A DNA stretch of 64,000 bases from Chrysaora quinquecirrha (Eukaryota; Cnidaria; Scyphozoa; Semaeostomeae; Pelagiidae): contig JACTAT010000059.1 of the NCBI GenBank assembly GCA_014526335.1, positions 2,689,312-2,753,311 on the forward strand. Direction: 5' to 3'. The notes under the pieces are model-generated. The model was not told where the DNA came from, made no database searches, and saw nothing but the letters and a program-made list of their open reading frames with translations. This document shows positions 37,501 to 51,800 of the stretch, piece by piece. Made by a program: the position numbers and the translations under genes. Every line of letters starts with the position of its first letter. Position 1 is the first letter of the stretch.

Positions 37501-40115
37501 TGTTCCGTTCTTTTCTATTCTTTCCTCTTGTATTCTATTCTATTTTGTTCTATCTTAGTCTATTTCTATCATATCCTATCCTATCCTATTCTATTCTCTT
37601 CTTTTCCATCTATTTTTTCTATTCTATTCCATTCCTTTCAATATTATTCTATTCTATTCTTTTCTATTCTATTCTATTCCATTATATTTCATTTTGTACT
37701 CTATCATATCATATCATTCTTTATTCAACCATGTTCCATATTGTATTCAGTTCTTTTCATTTTATCACTTTAGGCTGCAGAGTACATTGTCAAATTCATT
37801 GTTCGCTCAAGACAGCTCTCTGAAATGTAGGATATTATTTGAGTATTACAAATACTTTTATACTTTAAATCTGAATATTTTAATGACATTATTGACAGTA
37901 AGGTTCAAACTGAAAATTTCGGACAAATAATGTTTCCCAAAAAAGTGTCGAACCGTGGTAAAATTGGTTTCGAAATTTCTTTTTTACAGTTGAACAAGAA
38001 TATTTTTCACTATAATATTTTTATATTTAGGAAATTCGAAAATAAGATATCACAAGCTTCTGATGAAATTATTTTGATAAATAAATATTGCTTAAAAAGT
38101 TTCTGAAAGATTTTCAATCGTCCGGATGGTTAATAATTGCTTGGAATAATTTTTTTTCCGAAAGCTTGGTCGTCCCGAATGTGTTTGTTGCTTAGGCCTT
38201 TGCTAAATGATCAAGAATGTTTTTCTTTAACATTTGAAGTTTGTATGTCACACAAAATGTGTACGGTTGGCCACATGGCAAAGCATTGCTTGTCAAACCT
38301 TTTTTTGCTTACATCAAGCAAAAAAGTGTAGTTAAAATTTTTCTCTCTGCTTGTCAAGCAATGTTTGTGACGTGGCCAACTTTATTTTACAACCGATTTT
38401 AGGGCTAAAACTTTATTTTACAACCGATTTTAGGGCTAAAACTTTATTTTACCACCAATTTTAGGGCTAAAACTTTATTTTACAACCGATTTTAGGGCTA
38501 AAACTTTATTTTACAACCGATTTTAGGGCTAAAACTTTATTTTACCACCAATTTTAGGGCTAAAACTTTATTTTACAACCGATTTTAGGGCTAAAACTTT
38601 ATTTTACAACCGATTTTAGGGCTAAAACTTTATTTTACAACCGATTTTAGGGCTAAATCTTTATTTTACAACCGATTTTAGGGCTAAAACTTTATTTTAC
38701 AACCGATTTTAGGGCTAAAACTTTATTTTACAACCGATTTTAGGGCTAAAACTTTATTTTACAACCGATTTTAGGGCTAAATCTTTATTTTACAACCGAT
38801 TTTAGGGCTAAATCTTTATTTTACAACCGATTTTAGGGCTAAAACTTTATTTTACAACCGATTTTAGGGCTAAATCTTTATTTTACAACCGATTTTAGGG
38901 CTAAATCTTTATTTTACAACCGATTTTAGGGCTAAAACTTTATTTTACAACCGATTTTAGGGCTAAAACTTTATTTTACAACCGATTTTAGAGCTAAAAC
39001 TTTATTTTACAACCGATTTTAGGGCTAAAACTTTATTTTACAACCGATTTTAGGGCTAAAACTTTATTTTACAACCGATTTTAGGGCTAAACTTTATTTT
39101 ACAACCGATTTTAGGGCTGCACCCGGCAAAGGCAGAATGGAATTTGAAGTTTCGCTAAATGGTCTCTTCAGTGCAATTGTTAAAATGATGCTTAACGGCA
39201 GCAATGATGCATTGTTGGTACAGGTAAGCGTTTGTTATATATTACTTCAAAGCTAATGTTTCTTTGTTCTGAAACTTTAAAAAAGAAGTCACAAGTAAAT
39301 AGTTAGTGCCATGGGCAAACGTAAAACAGTGCACCTATAAGACATCTATTGGGAATACCTATAAGTATATCTACGAGACTGAACTTGTCATGAATTGCGA
39401 ACACTTGGATACATGTTTACCATAAGTGGTATACCAGAATCGAGTAGATTTGAGCTTCGACTGCATTACCAGAGAGCCAACGACGTTTTAACTGAGTTAT
39501 AGAGTTCATTGACATACAGTTTAAGGCTCTCCTCCCATATGACTTTTGATGTGTTTCGGTTCCCATTTGACTTTTTTCTGTTTCGCTTTGTGTTTCGGTT
39601 CGAATCCCATGTATTGTGTTATGCCACTTGTGGAAAAATCTGTCTATACGAGTGGCTGGTTTTGAATGTTAAGTCAATACCAAGTAGTGTTACGGTTGAT
39701 AGTACTGCCAAAATGCTTTAAAGATCTTCCTATACACTGTATTCTTACAAACGTTGGTGTTGTAATTTTCATCCCAGTTTCCGTTCTTCTCATAGGGCTG
39801 TGCTTTGAAGTACGTTCCTGCAATGTTTGGAGATCTTCTTGAGGTTTATGATACTGCACAGTTAGGGTAAGATGTGATTCAGTCACCATGACCCTGAAAA
39901 TGTTCGTGGTTTTTAGTATGTGAGCAATTATGTAGACCTTTTTGGTAATCTATCTGAAGGTGTCTATCTTTCAACTACCTGAGTACGCTAACTAACATGG
40001 TGTGACCCTCGTCTCTGATCCAAACAATACTAATTACCTTTTTGACCACAATCATCATAATCATCTTACCATCATCGTCACCAGTCATCATCATCATCAT
40101 ATTCACCATAATCAC

Positions 40116-40148
<33 letters not shown>

Positions 40149-42493
40149 TGTCTTCATCATCGTAATCATCAGCTTGCTCATCACTATCTTTATCATCACC
40201 CTTCTCATCATTGTCATAATCATCACTATCATTTTATTTATAGTCTGTCTAGAAATTTCGAGAAAAGGAAGCAAAGAATAAAAAATGTGGTCCCAGCTTA
40301 AATTTACATTGGATACAAGTCCAGGCTCTCATTAAGTTTCATTTCATTTCAGTTTTAAAAATTAAAAGCGGGTAACCCCCTTCAGTGAAGACTTGTTTCC
40401 AAGGGCCCTTCATTTAATTACTGGGAATACTTTTTAAAACCCTATTTTTGGATGCTCAATTTGTAATAATTAAAAGCAAAGAAATCAACCAGGCTTAACT
40501 ATTACCATATCCCGAAATCTTAGCGGAGAGGGGGCATGTCGGCCATTTTTGAAGATTTTGGTGGGACTTGGTAAAAGCTTGAACTCATGGGCGAGCACTC
40601 TGTCATAATAATCAAACTATTTTTCAGTATAAAGAGATATTTGAAATATGAGGAATAATCAGTATCAAAATAATTCATTTCCAGATACTTTGCCAGAGAT
40701 TTGATCGAACGAATTCAGCCAGGAAGGCTGCAAACACAGAAGCTCACTTGCATTCATCAGTTGGTCAAATCTCCTTTATTCTGCAATCAAGGTAACCTCG
40801 TTTTGAAATTGATAATCTTATTAGATTTCTCTGCGAAACAGGCAACCGCTAAAGGTAAATCCCTGTCTGAGTCTTGTAATGGAGGCTTCCGCTAAAGATG
40901 GCTACCGTTTCTCTCAGTCCCTTCATTTTATTAAGGATTTCAAAGGGAATTTGTAAATTAGCAAAGTAACCTGGTTTTGAAATTTTCCCCGATACCATTG
41001 TGAAACAAACAACCGCTAATGATAAAGCCTTTGCTGAGTTTTGAAATTTTTTGTATTGTAGAAGCACGTGCTATCATTCTACCAATGGTTATCAGTCAGT
41101 TGGTTTGGTATCTTGATCGAATGGAGGATCTTCAGATTTGCATTGACATTCTGAATGATTTACTGACAACTTTGACGAAACCACCTGAAATCGTAGTATG
41201 TAACTTATTGTGTCTTACCGTTGTTTTGATCTGTCCTGGTTTACTGCTCAGTCTTGTTTTCTTTTCCGTTTTGCATTTCTTTTGTATTAGGCTATAACTG
41301 GATGGTCAAACATGTTAAAGTTTGCTGTCAAGCAGTGTGTGAACGTTTGGCCACGTCACAAAACATTTCTTTTCAAAGTTTTTCGCTTCTGAAAACCAGA
41401 AATGTGCTAAGCAAATTCTGCTTGTCAAACTATTCAACATTTAAAATTTGCTATCAAGCAATGTTTGAACGTTTGACCACGTCACAAAACATTGCTTGTC
41501 AGTCGTGTTTCGCTTGTGAAAACCAGAAATTTGCTAATCAAATTCTGATTGTCAAACAATGTTTTGTGACGTCGCAAAACGTTCAAACATTGCTTGGTAA
41601 GCAAATTTCAAATGTTCAACAATGTTTGATTGTTTGGCGAGGGCCTTAGGTTCATAATCTGAAAACCTCTCTGAAAACAAGCATTTCTACATAGAGAAAT
41701 GTTTTCGCTAAATTGTTTTGACCAGGAAAGTTTGCAGCAGATATTGAAGAATGTTGTGCTAAACGTTGTTATCTTGAAATCGTAAAGCGTTTCGTCTAAT
41801 TATTGTTTATTATTCCTTGAAAGGGAGAAACAGATGAGAATATTCAAGAGATTGTTGTTCATCTCTTTCGTCATATTGTCAAATGTGTCATTCGAATGGA
41901 TCGAAGTCTCGCTCTCTTGGTGAGTACGATACTAATGTTGCTCTTGCAGATCAGTGAACTTAAAGAAACTCGCCTATGGACTGCTGTATTCTTTGTGTAT
42001 CTTTGTTATTACCATTCTTGAATAATATATATTTAGCTATGGTACTGAAGAAGGTTTGAAATAGCCGAAACAAGAAGCCCAATTGGCGAAGAGCCTTGGG
42101 CTGTATACTTTACTCGACGTTGGACTGTTTAACTCAATGGAGTTGTGTTTCTTACCAGGCAATCTAGGGTCCGAATCCAATCAATTGTGGCATACCACTT
42201 GGGGAATTTTTTGTTTATTTGTTAACATACTTGTTACCTGTTTACTTGTTGCTTTTAGGGTAATTACGTGGCATGCATTATCTGCATCCTCGATGATACC
42301 TTCATGAAGAACAAACATTACCAGATCTTTGTTGAATCATTTGACAATGAGGAGGAGCTTTTGGTAGGTATCAAAGCTATTCAATCTGCACTTTTAAAGT
42401 TTACCTATTATTCACAAAGAAACCAAACTTATTTCGTTTTGGCTAGTTTGTTTAGTTCGTTAGTTAATTTTTTTCTTCGTTTGTTAGTTAATA

Positions 42494-42536
<43 letters not shown>

Positions 42537-42541
42537 CATTA

Positions 42542-42578
<37 letters not shown>

Positions 42579-42768
42579 ATTAGCTAGTTAGTTCGTTAGT
42601 TAGTTAGTTTATTAGGTAGTTAGTTGGTTTGTTAGTCAGTTAGTTAGTTAATTAGTTAGTCAGTAGGTAAGTTAGTTTATTTGTTCGTTAGTTAGTTAGT
42701 TAGCTAGTTAGTTAGTTAGACATTAGGTTAGTTAGTTAGCAAGTTAGTTAGTAAGTTAGTTAGTTTGC

Positions 42769-42815
<47 letters not shown>

Positions 42816-45800
42816 GTTCTGTGTTATAGTTGATATCTGAATTAGTTAGGGAATTGCTTGCTTGTTTTGCTTATTAGTTAGTTCAAGTAAGTTTTTAGTT
42901 AATTAGTTACTGAGAATTTTAGCTAAACAGGTATTAGTGTGCCGTGGTAGCATATATAATAGATATAAGTTACGAAAATCCTTTAAGGATTAAAGCTTAA
43001 CAAAATCTTTTCTTTTAGCACTGTTTGATTGAGTTGTTCCTGGTATTCAGAGAGTTCATAAGCACAAGTGTCTATCCCAAAGACTGGATCTCAATGACCA
43101 TGGTGCAAAATCAGTAAGAAAGATACTTAGTACCCTCTTTCAATTCTCTCTTATATATCAACTTCATGATACTGCTTCATGTACATACATAAATACATAC
43201 ATCGTTTTTATGAGCATATCCACACTTAAAATGTGGCTCTTCAACTCTTCAACTCATTACTTAAAGACTTTAAAGAGGCGAAGATTAAGGTCATGTCACT
43301 CTTCAAAAAACCTTAAGATTCCAGTCGAAACTAAAGGATTTCCAAAGGATTTCCATGAAAGCAATAGCATTGTTGGCAGCGACGTACGAGATTCCCAAGG
43401 AGTAAATCGTCTCTCACATTGAGTCGCTTATAGTTCAGGATGTATTTCGTGTTTTTATTTACCTGTAATTTCATTTTTTTTAGGGACATCCTGCGTGCCA
43501 TCAGCCACTTCTCCAAGGCCTTGTACGACAAGTTTCTCGTTGGTGAAAGTTTTGAGCTACAGGTTGGATGATAATGTTTATAAATCGTGCATGTTTGATT
43601 ATGTTATGGCGCAAAACACTACTTTGTATCAAGCGAAAATATACAGCAAGGACCCCTTGTCAAAATAACAAAATGATTGAAAATTAACTATATATTAACA
43701 TTAATATTTCCGTTTTAGCTCTGGAGCAACTATTTTCAGCTAGCAGTAGCATTCATCACACAAGAATCCTTGCAACTTGAGCAGTTTACCAAAACGAAAA
43801 GAAACAAAATCCTTGAGAAGTAAGTGTTCTATTAAGCTTCATATATCTTTCTCTATTGCTACTTCTCCCTAATGTAATCATTTAGCACATTTATATGACC
43901 TTTTCCTGATTTGATGTTAACTTCCCGCATGACAATTCCCATCACGTCATGAATCGATAAGCCTAATGATAAGAAGTATACCCAGATTCATAAGGGAACT
44001 TGAGAAAATGTGGGCTTTAATATGATGCTCTCAATTCAATTCAATTCATTTTTGTTCGTAGAACAACTTTTACAATAAATAATACTAACAATGTGTTTTC
44101 TACACGACCTCCATAAGATGCTGACATAAGATGCTGACATGACTTCTTGGGCCTCCACACATTCTGTCACCGTAGTCTTCATTGATCGTCCTAGTTTTCT
44201 GTTTACTTCCACTTGGCCTTCCATGATGATGTGCACACGTGAGCATGGGTTACGAGTCACATATCCAAACCATAGTTATTTGTGCCTAAGTGTTATTCAC
44301 ACAGTGGCTCAGTTTCGCCATTAGTCCATTCCTCGACAAAATTTTCATGATTCTTTCATTAATTTAATAACCTTTTTTACCTCTTTATTCGTTGTTGATA
44401 AGAAACTCTCCATGTTTTTTTCAGGTATCTTGACATGCGTTTGATTGTCGGTCAACAAGTGTATGATATGTGGAAATGTCTGGGTATGTGTGTTCGCTAT
44501 TTTCAGCTTCCTATAAAACAGACTTCTTATCTCACATCACATTTGAATTTACTTCCAATAAACTGCGTGTAAAACCGATATACATAATCAACTCTGATTC
44601 AAATGACTGGTTCAGTCCAAATTTCGTCATAAATAATACCTTTACGGGGCAAGTTGTCCTTCAAAGCATATCGTAAACCTATACTTAGATTTGCGGCTAT
44701 GCACATATTTATATTTCAATTCGTAGTAATTTTTTGCGTGCTTCTCTGTTGTTTTTTTTCAAGCAGCGCGAGTTCCTCTCTAGATTATGTCGCTTAAATC
44801 TCTTCAATTTCTTGCCTTGTTACATTTTAGGGAAAAACACGATCAAATTGATTCCTGGTATTGTTGGACCATTCTTGGAAATGACTTTGGTTCCAGAGGA
44901 AGGTAATTATCTTTTGTTTAGATGATATTTTGCTCTTTTCCTTTAACATATTCCATTAAAGTAATTCATAGTCTTGAGTCGAGATACCCCAGTAGAGGGG
45001 GGGGGGGTCAGAATATCCCGTATCCCCTAAAAGGTTTCTTAACATATACCGTATGTTTTCTCCTTTTTCTTTCCAGAATGTCCTAAAAAGATACCCTCTA
45101 TACACTTTGTTTTATCTAGAATTATCCTTCATCCCTTTGATTTATATTGAAATATCTTCTCTCATTTTATTCCTGTTCTTTTTTATTCATAGAACTTCGT
45201 AGAGCGACTCTTCCGATTTTCTATGACATGATCGAGTGTGAATACAAAAATCGACAGAATTTCCGTCAGGTTTGTGAGATTTTTTTCGTCTTGCGAGTGG
45301 AATTTGTCTGTGCAACATACATAGCTTCCTTGTATTTAAAGAAAATTTATAGAAAACTCAGTGCAGTACTGGGATTTGCAGAAATTTTCAATACTGACTC
45401 AGAAAAATCAAGAATATCATCTTTAAAAATGCTTCTGAGAAGAAAATTATGTTTTAATGTCTTATAATTATTAAACAACCCTATTTGTTATAACTTGTCC
45501 ATGCCTGTCATTTTTAGACCGATGATATACGAAACGGCTATATAACGCAATACCTAAGTTGTAGCGCTATAATGATTTCTACCTAACTTTCAAATTAAGA
45601 AACTAAGAAACTAAGAAATTAAGAAACCTCAAAGAAACTCTAAGTTTCTAGAAAAGACAAGAATTCGAAGTACTGAGAATTTTCTAAGTTTCTTATAAAA
45701 AAATGTGCTGTTCTACTTTTTTCTTGATGTATCTAATCTTTGATTATCATTAGGTAAGGTATTATTATGCTATGAATGCTTTTTCAGGTTGCTACTGAAG

Positions 45801-48800
45801 TAATCAGTCAACTCGATGTATTGGTTGAAGGAGGCAAAGGTGACGAAAGATACAAGGAACTCTTTCAAGAGGTGTAAGTGAAATAACACAAGCTAATACT
45901 CTTTACATAGTTTTTTACTGCTTCTACTTATTATGACAAGGTAGCTACATATGGTTCGTTCAACATGAATGCTTTAATTCACCGGAAACATCAATTCCAT
46001 AGTTTTTATTCCCCCTCCATAGATGTAGACAGCTGAGCTGAGCTGCAGCACCCTTCTGGAAATCGATTCCGAATAATTCTCCATAGAAAGACTGCTCAAG
46101 CGAAATTTATAAAATGGTAGGAGTCGGTCAACCAAATAGACAAACAGACTGTAATAAACATAGCCATGGCATTGGAAACTCTATATCTGATGCCAAACCA
46201 AAGCATTTCCCTCGGATTATTATCTTTGACCGATTCCCTGAGAATCTGTTCCCCATCATACGGGTAGGCGGCTGAGTAATTTCAAATTTCAATTTCTAAT
46301 TTCAAACCATGAATTTGTGGGTGAAGGCCTGGACCCTTCCCCAGCAGGAACTTATCAGCAATTCAGGTGGAACGAAACATTAGCCGTTTGCCAACCTTTT
46401 CTTTCTTGTAATTATTCAAGATAGACTCTCTTACAGGAACCCTAAGCAGTTCCACTTCAGCTGCTTTTTTCGCTATCCCTGATGGTCAATTTTGCATTGT
46501 CGATTGTCCATCTGCCTACTTTCTGTAGTCCCGTTGTTTTGAAACGGTCCTATAGCCATAGTCATCAACTTAAGTGCACTTAATTTCCTTAATAAAAAAA
46601 ATAATTTATTCTTTAAATTTAACCCTTATTCCTATCACCCCTTTCTTGGTATTACATCTTTGTTTTTGTTTTCAGCTTCACAGATCTTTTCAAGAAGGCA
46701 AAGCATAACCAGGATCTCTGTAGAGCTGGCCTCTCTTTCGTTGACACCATAACCAAGTTGCTTACGAGGTTGCTTGACTATAGAACTGTAACAGAAACTG
46801 ATGACAACATCAATAACAAAATGAGCTGTACTGTCAACATTTTGGTATGGATTTTGTATTATTTCTTAGAAATTTGGTTTTCATGATTTCATTTCATTCT
46901 ATCAAGACGGGATACTGACATACATCATCAAACATGACATACTCCTGAATAATTACTGCTCCAAGTTGCAACATGAGGTTAATTTCATGATTCAGCCTTC
47001 AATGAAGACCTAGGAGCATTTTTGTTAAAGTTCGTGTGCATCTACCATATTTAGTCGAATGAGTCTCGGGGAGGCTTTTTCTATTATTAGTCCTCGATGG
47101 GGGTGTTAGTTGGAGGGGACGCTCGTAAGCCCGGGTCAAACTACAAAATTGGTTTAGGATCGGCCTAGCTTTATGCTTTAAACCCGGGCCTGACCCAGGT
47201 TAGTGTGAACACATAAAACTTGGGCTCTGCCCGGGATAGCTTGGCCATGGCTGGTGGATGCGGTCCGGTTTGGGCAAAAAAAGGCCGAGCACTTGTAGTA
47301 TGCGTTCACACTTGCAGTAAACGAGTCACTCTCTGCACTTTATCTCGCTTTATCCTTCTCATATCATTATTTACGAACTAGGCTCCCCGTTTGTCTTTTT
47401 GTAATTAACGTCCCTGTTCATAGCTTGGAGGGGGGCTTGATAAAGGAAGATGTTTATTTCTAATACTGAGCCACAAAAGGAGCGCTCATTCGAGGGTGGC
47501 GCTCTTTTGAGCAGGGGAGTTCCGTTTACCCCTGGGTAGAGCTTGCTAACACAAAGCCAACTTCTACACGAGTTCTGAGAATCATCACTAGTCGAGGGTT
47601 CAGCTCGCTAAAATGCACTGATAATCGTTAAAATTCCTTCTTTTTCTAGTATTTCTACCAAGGGATCAAGCGAGAAGAGATGTACATCAGGTTTGTTCAG
47701 ATTTTCGTAAATATACGGAATAACTGTCCGTTTTCAACAAAAGTACTTATTTAAAGAACTTATTAGAACCAAATGTTTTTTTACGGTTTAAACTGTCAGT
47801 TGACTTCAAGTTTGGATACGCTGATGGTATGTAATGGTGGATTTCCTCTTCAAAACGTAGACGGAAAGTGGCTAACGGAAAGCGGTATGCCGTACGGAAT
47901 GTTTCCGTGTACAATCAGAAAACCAATCGGCAAGCATGTTGTTCTGAATTCTGAAAGTTCCTAATGTTTTCTGCGCATGCTTTCCCTTGTTTCGTTTTCC
48001 ATCCAACTCGTGAAGTGAACAGAATCGACCAGAAGAAGTACGGCACGTGTGAACATATTCGAATAGGCCTAACGTCCTTTCGTTCGTGGTCCTTTTTGGC
48101 TATCTCTTACTTTTTGGAAGAGTATGACTGAAAAGGGTGCACAGACAAAGCCAATTTACGAATACTTTACCATCTGCAATCTTATTGAACTTGAAGTTTT
48201 ATTTTAATATCAACGTAAATTTTTTTCCTTAGGTATCTTTACAAGCTTTGTGACTTGCATCTGAGTGTTGAAAATTACACTGAAGCTGCCTTTACACTGC
48301 TGTTGCATGCAGAACTTTTGCAGGTAAGCAGGTCGTCAGTTTATGTTTGCTGTAAATGTATTCGCAAGATTGAACTTTGTGTAACTAGATGCCAATATGC
48401 TGTGAGACTATACTTACAAGGGTAAGCGTAGGATAACGATGAATGTTGCTCTTGTAAAACCTGTAGTATTCCGGAATCAACAACTTCCTTGGCTGTTGTG
48501 CGTTTTTAGAAGCTTAAATGAAGTACCTCTAACGATACTGCCCGTATATCAAACTGACTGCACCAGCTTGCCCCAATACCTTTCACCATCTTCCCTCACT
48601 GTGATACTGAGCTCATGATACGTTCAACTCAGCTCTGCCTAACGCCAGCTTTCACTACCATTCTCAGATCTGATCTACCATACAGGAATATTAGGTTAAG
48701 ATGCGAATGTTTCACTTGTAATGAAAATGATTTTCATTTATTTGTAGTGGAATGATGAACCTTTATCAAGTACACATCAAGTTAAATACAAAGGATACAC

Positions 48801-51800
48801 ACAGAGACAGTTGAAGGAAGTTCTGTATAAAGAGATCATCGACTATTTTGATAAAGGAAAGGTCAGTGTTTACTTTTCGGAATCATGATAATTCCAATAA
48901 ACATTTGTAAAGGAAAGTCGAGTAAAGTAAATAAGACCCTAGCCAAACGATCAAACATTGTTGGTCAAACATTTGCAGTTTGCTAATCAAGTAAAATGCT
49001 TGCCCGTTTGGCCACATGACAAAACAATGCTCTTTCAACATTTTTTGCTTGATACTGGCAAAAAACATTGCTGAGCGAATTCTGATTATCAACAGATGCT
49101 TTGTGATGTGGCCAAACATTGCTTGTAAAGCAAATCTCAAATGTTTGACCAACAATGTTTGATCATTTGGCTAGGCCTTAACTTGACGTCAAGTCACGCA
49201 AAGTGAAGGAATTCTAAGTACGTGAAAGCAATAGTAAATTGGCATGGAGTAAAGCAACGTAGCGTAACGTACCAGACTGCAATAGTAGTAACGGGGACCA
49301 GTCAGCATAGGCAATAAGTTGCCTTCTCTTTTCCACTCCTGATTTTTTTACAACTTTTCACTTTATTTGCGACAATTTCTGCATGTGATATTATTTTTAA
49401 GACATGGGAATATGGTATTCGTCTGTGTAAAGAACTTGCACAACAATACGAGACAGAAACATATGATTATGTACAGCTCAGTCAAATATTGGTCAGTATA
49501 AAATCTTTATTTCTTGCCTTCGAAATTTGTCGTCTGTACTTTCTTGCTTTTGAATGTTCACGCTTTTTACTTTCTAAAGAACCTAGTTCAAAATCTATTT
49601 CCAAAAATTCCTTATTTTTGAACCTTTTGATTGAATTGTAGTTCCAAAAGTTCCTTAATAGTTCCTTAATTTTAACTGCATATTTAGTGCCATGGCTTTT
49701 TATAGAGACACTTGTATATGAGCAAAGCTGGAAACTACTCAATCAAGAAAGAAATTGTTACATGTATAATGTACAAGCTGTATGAGTTCCGACTGCAAAT
49801 GACAGGAACCAGCTTCCTAATTCTTGATTTTTTACAGTGATAAAATATTCAAAATTTGAATCGTTCCTTAGTAATTTTATCTTTAGTAGTATAAGCTCTT
49901 TAACTTTTTGACCTTCTACGTGTAGGTTCCTTATAAAGTGGTTCTTTATAAAAATGCGTGTGTTCGTTGTATTATTAATTACCAAAATTCAAAATTACAG
50001 AAATTATTTTTTAACTGTAGGAAAAGCAAGCAAAGTTCTTTGATAATATTATCAAAAGTGTTATCAGATGTGAACCAGAATATTTCAGAGTTGGTTTTTA
50101 TGGTAAAGGGTTTCCTCCTTTCTTGAGGGTGAGTTTATTGTCGTCAAACTTACTTAAAAGCTCTCGCTGTTTATATCTGTATCTCTGAATCTTTTGTACG
50201 CAAACATTCCTGGAGTCCAAGATACCCTTGATCCTAAAAGAGGTGCTCCAGAAGATATAGAGTGGCCCAGAAGGACCCCTTGGGTAAATAATTTCTGAAT
50301 AATTTATCTCAAGGAGGAATTTTATAAAATTTATACCAGGTAATATTCAAGTCAAGTACGATATCGTGTAGAACTAATCGTGATGATAAGAGCTTCCATC
50401 TCGGCGCAATTTTACGTTAAATTGATGATGTCCAAAAACCAGCTGTTTGTATTCCATCATTGCGTACTGCAATCGTGGGTGAAGGGGAATCATTATCCCA
50501 GCGCAAAATTGCCATGGCCATTAATGAATGGTCAGTCATATTACAGAAGTGTATTGAGCATGACTGGGGACCTTTTCAACACATCACTTGACTGAAAGAA
50601 TGAGTTATTGATTTTTCTGTTCTGCTTTGAGACTTTTCCTCAGTCTTCTACATTTCTGCAAGTACCTACCTGGGCCATGATGATATTCCCCGCACAGCAA
50701 TGTCTCCCTTTTTCCCGATATGTTCCTCAACGTCCTGTCTTAGACTTGATCATGCTTTTTATAAATATACAATATGCTATTTGACGGTTCTCCTAAAATT
50801 ATTCTATAGTAATGAATAGCATTTTCATTTTGATTTTGATGCAACGCTTGTATGTTTTGCAGAACAAGGCATTCATATACCGTGGAGATGTTTTTGAAAA
50901 ACTGCCTGATTTCAAAATGCGTATGCAAAGCCAGTTTCCGTCTGCTCAAGTGAGTTATTAATTTCGATCTACGATCGTCTATGAAATCACCACGAAATGG
51001 GTCAATATTTTCACTGGGAGTAACGTATAGATCGAATTTTATACATGGACTCTTTTATATGTCTTCATTGGAATCTTTTTATCATAATGTTTTTTCATTT
51101 TAGTTCTTGCAGTACTTAACACCCCTGATAAGGATATCACAGAATCTTCAGCACAATGTATCCTTTTTTTTTTTTCAAAATTACGAAGCCTGCATGTATC
51201 CTCAAAACTTGTCTCAAAGAAAGAGTTCTACTCCATCCGAGGACTCCATCTACTCCATTGAAGGTGCTGTGTCGTGGTGGTGTAATCCAGCTGACTCTTG
51301 GTGTCTGAAGCTCAGTGTGGTCAGGGTTCGAGCCCAGCCACGGTAGCGTCACGGCCAGGGTCGAGGTCTCGATTAGTTAACCCACTACTGAGATCCTAGC
51401 GACTGGCGCTAAAACACCATTTCACCTTCACCCACCATCCGTCTCAAAGAAATTTCTACTGTCTTCGCAAGAAGAATTTGAGACTGGACGAAAACTTAAG
51501 TAAAATGAAATAGACTACTTAACAAGAGAAAACCTTTGGTTTCGTTGATAACTAGCTCTAAACACGTATCATGAATACAATGGAATTATAGATTATTAGT
51601 TTATGAAAGGCTCTAATAGGATATAGAGTCCTGTCGTTTGGTCACCTCTCAAATGAAGCACGAAGTTTCATACGTGATTCCTAGAAAGCAAGTTGAACGG
51701 TATACGAACCGCGCATGATTTGCTTTTTATGAAAATTCTTCCAACATCATGTAGTGAGGCGAGGGGAACGGATAAATATATAGAGAGACGCTTTTCTGTA

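Noticed and set aside
38379..39119. Possible CRISPR array (31-bp regular repeats)
   Set aside because: Units are head to tail with no spacers, in a eukaryotic intron; it is a minisatellite.
40002..40301. His- or Met-rich ORFs of about 99 codons on both strands
   Set aside because: Artefacts of the (ATC)n microsatellite.
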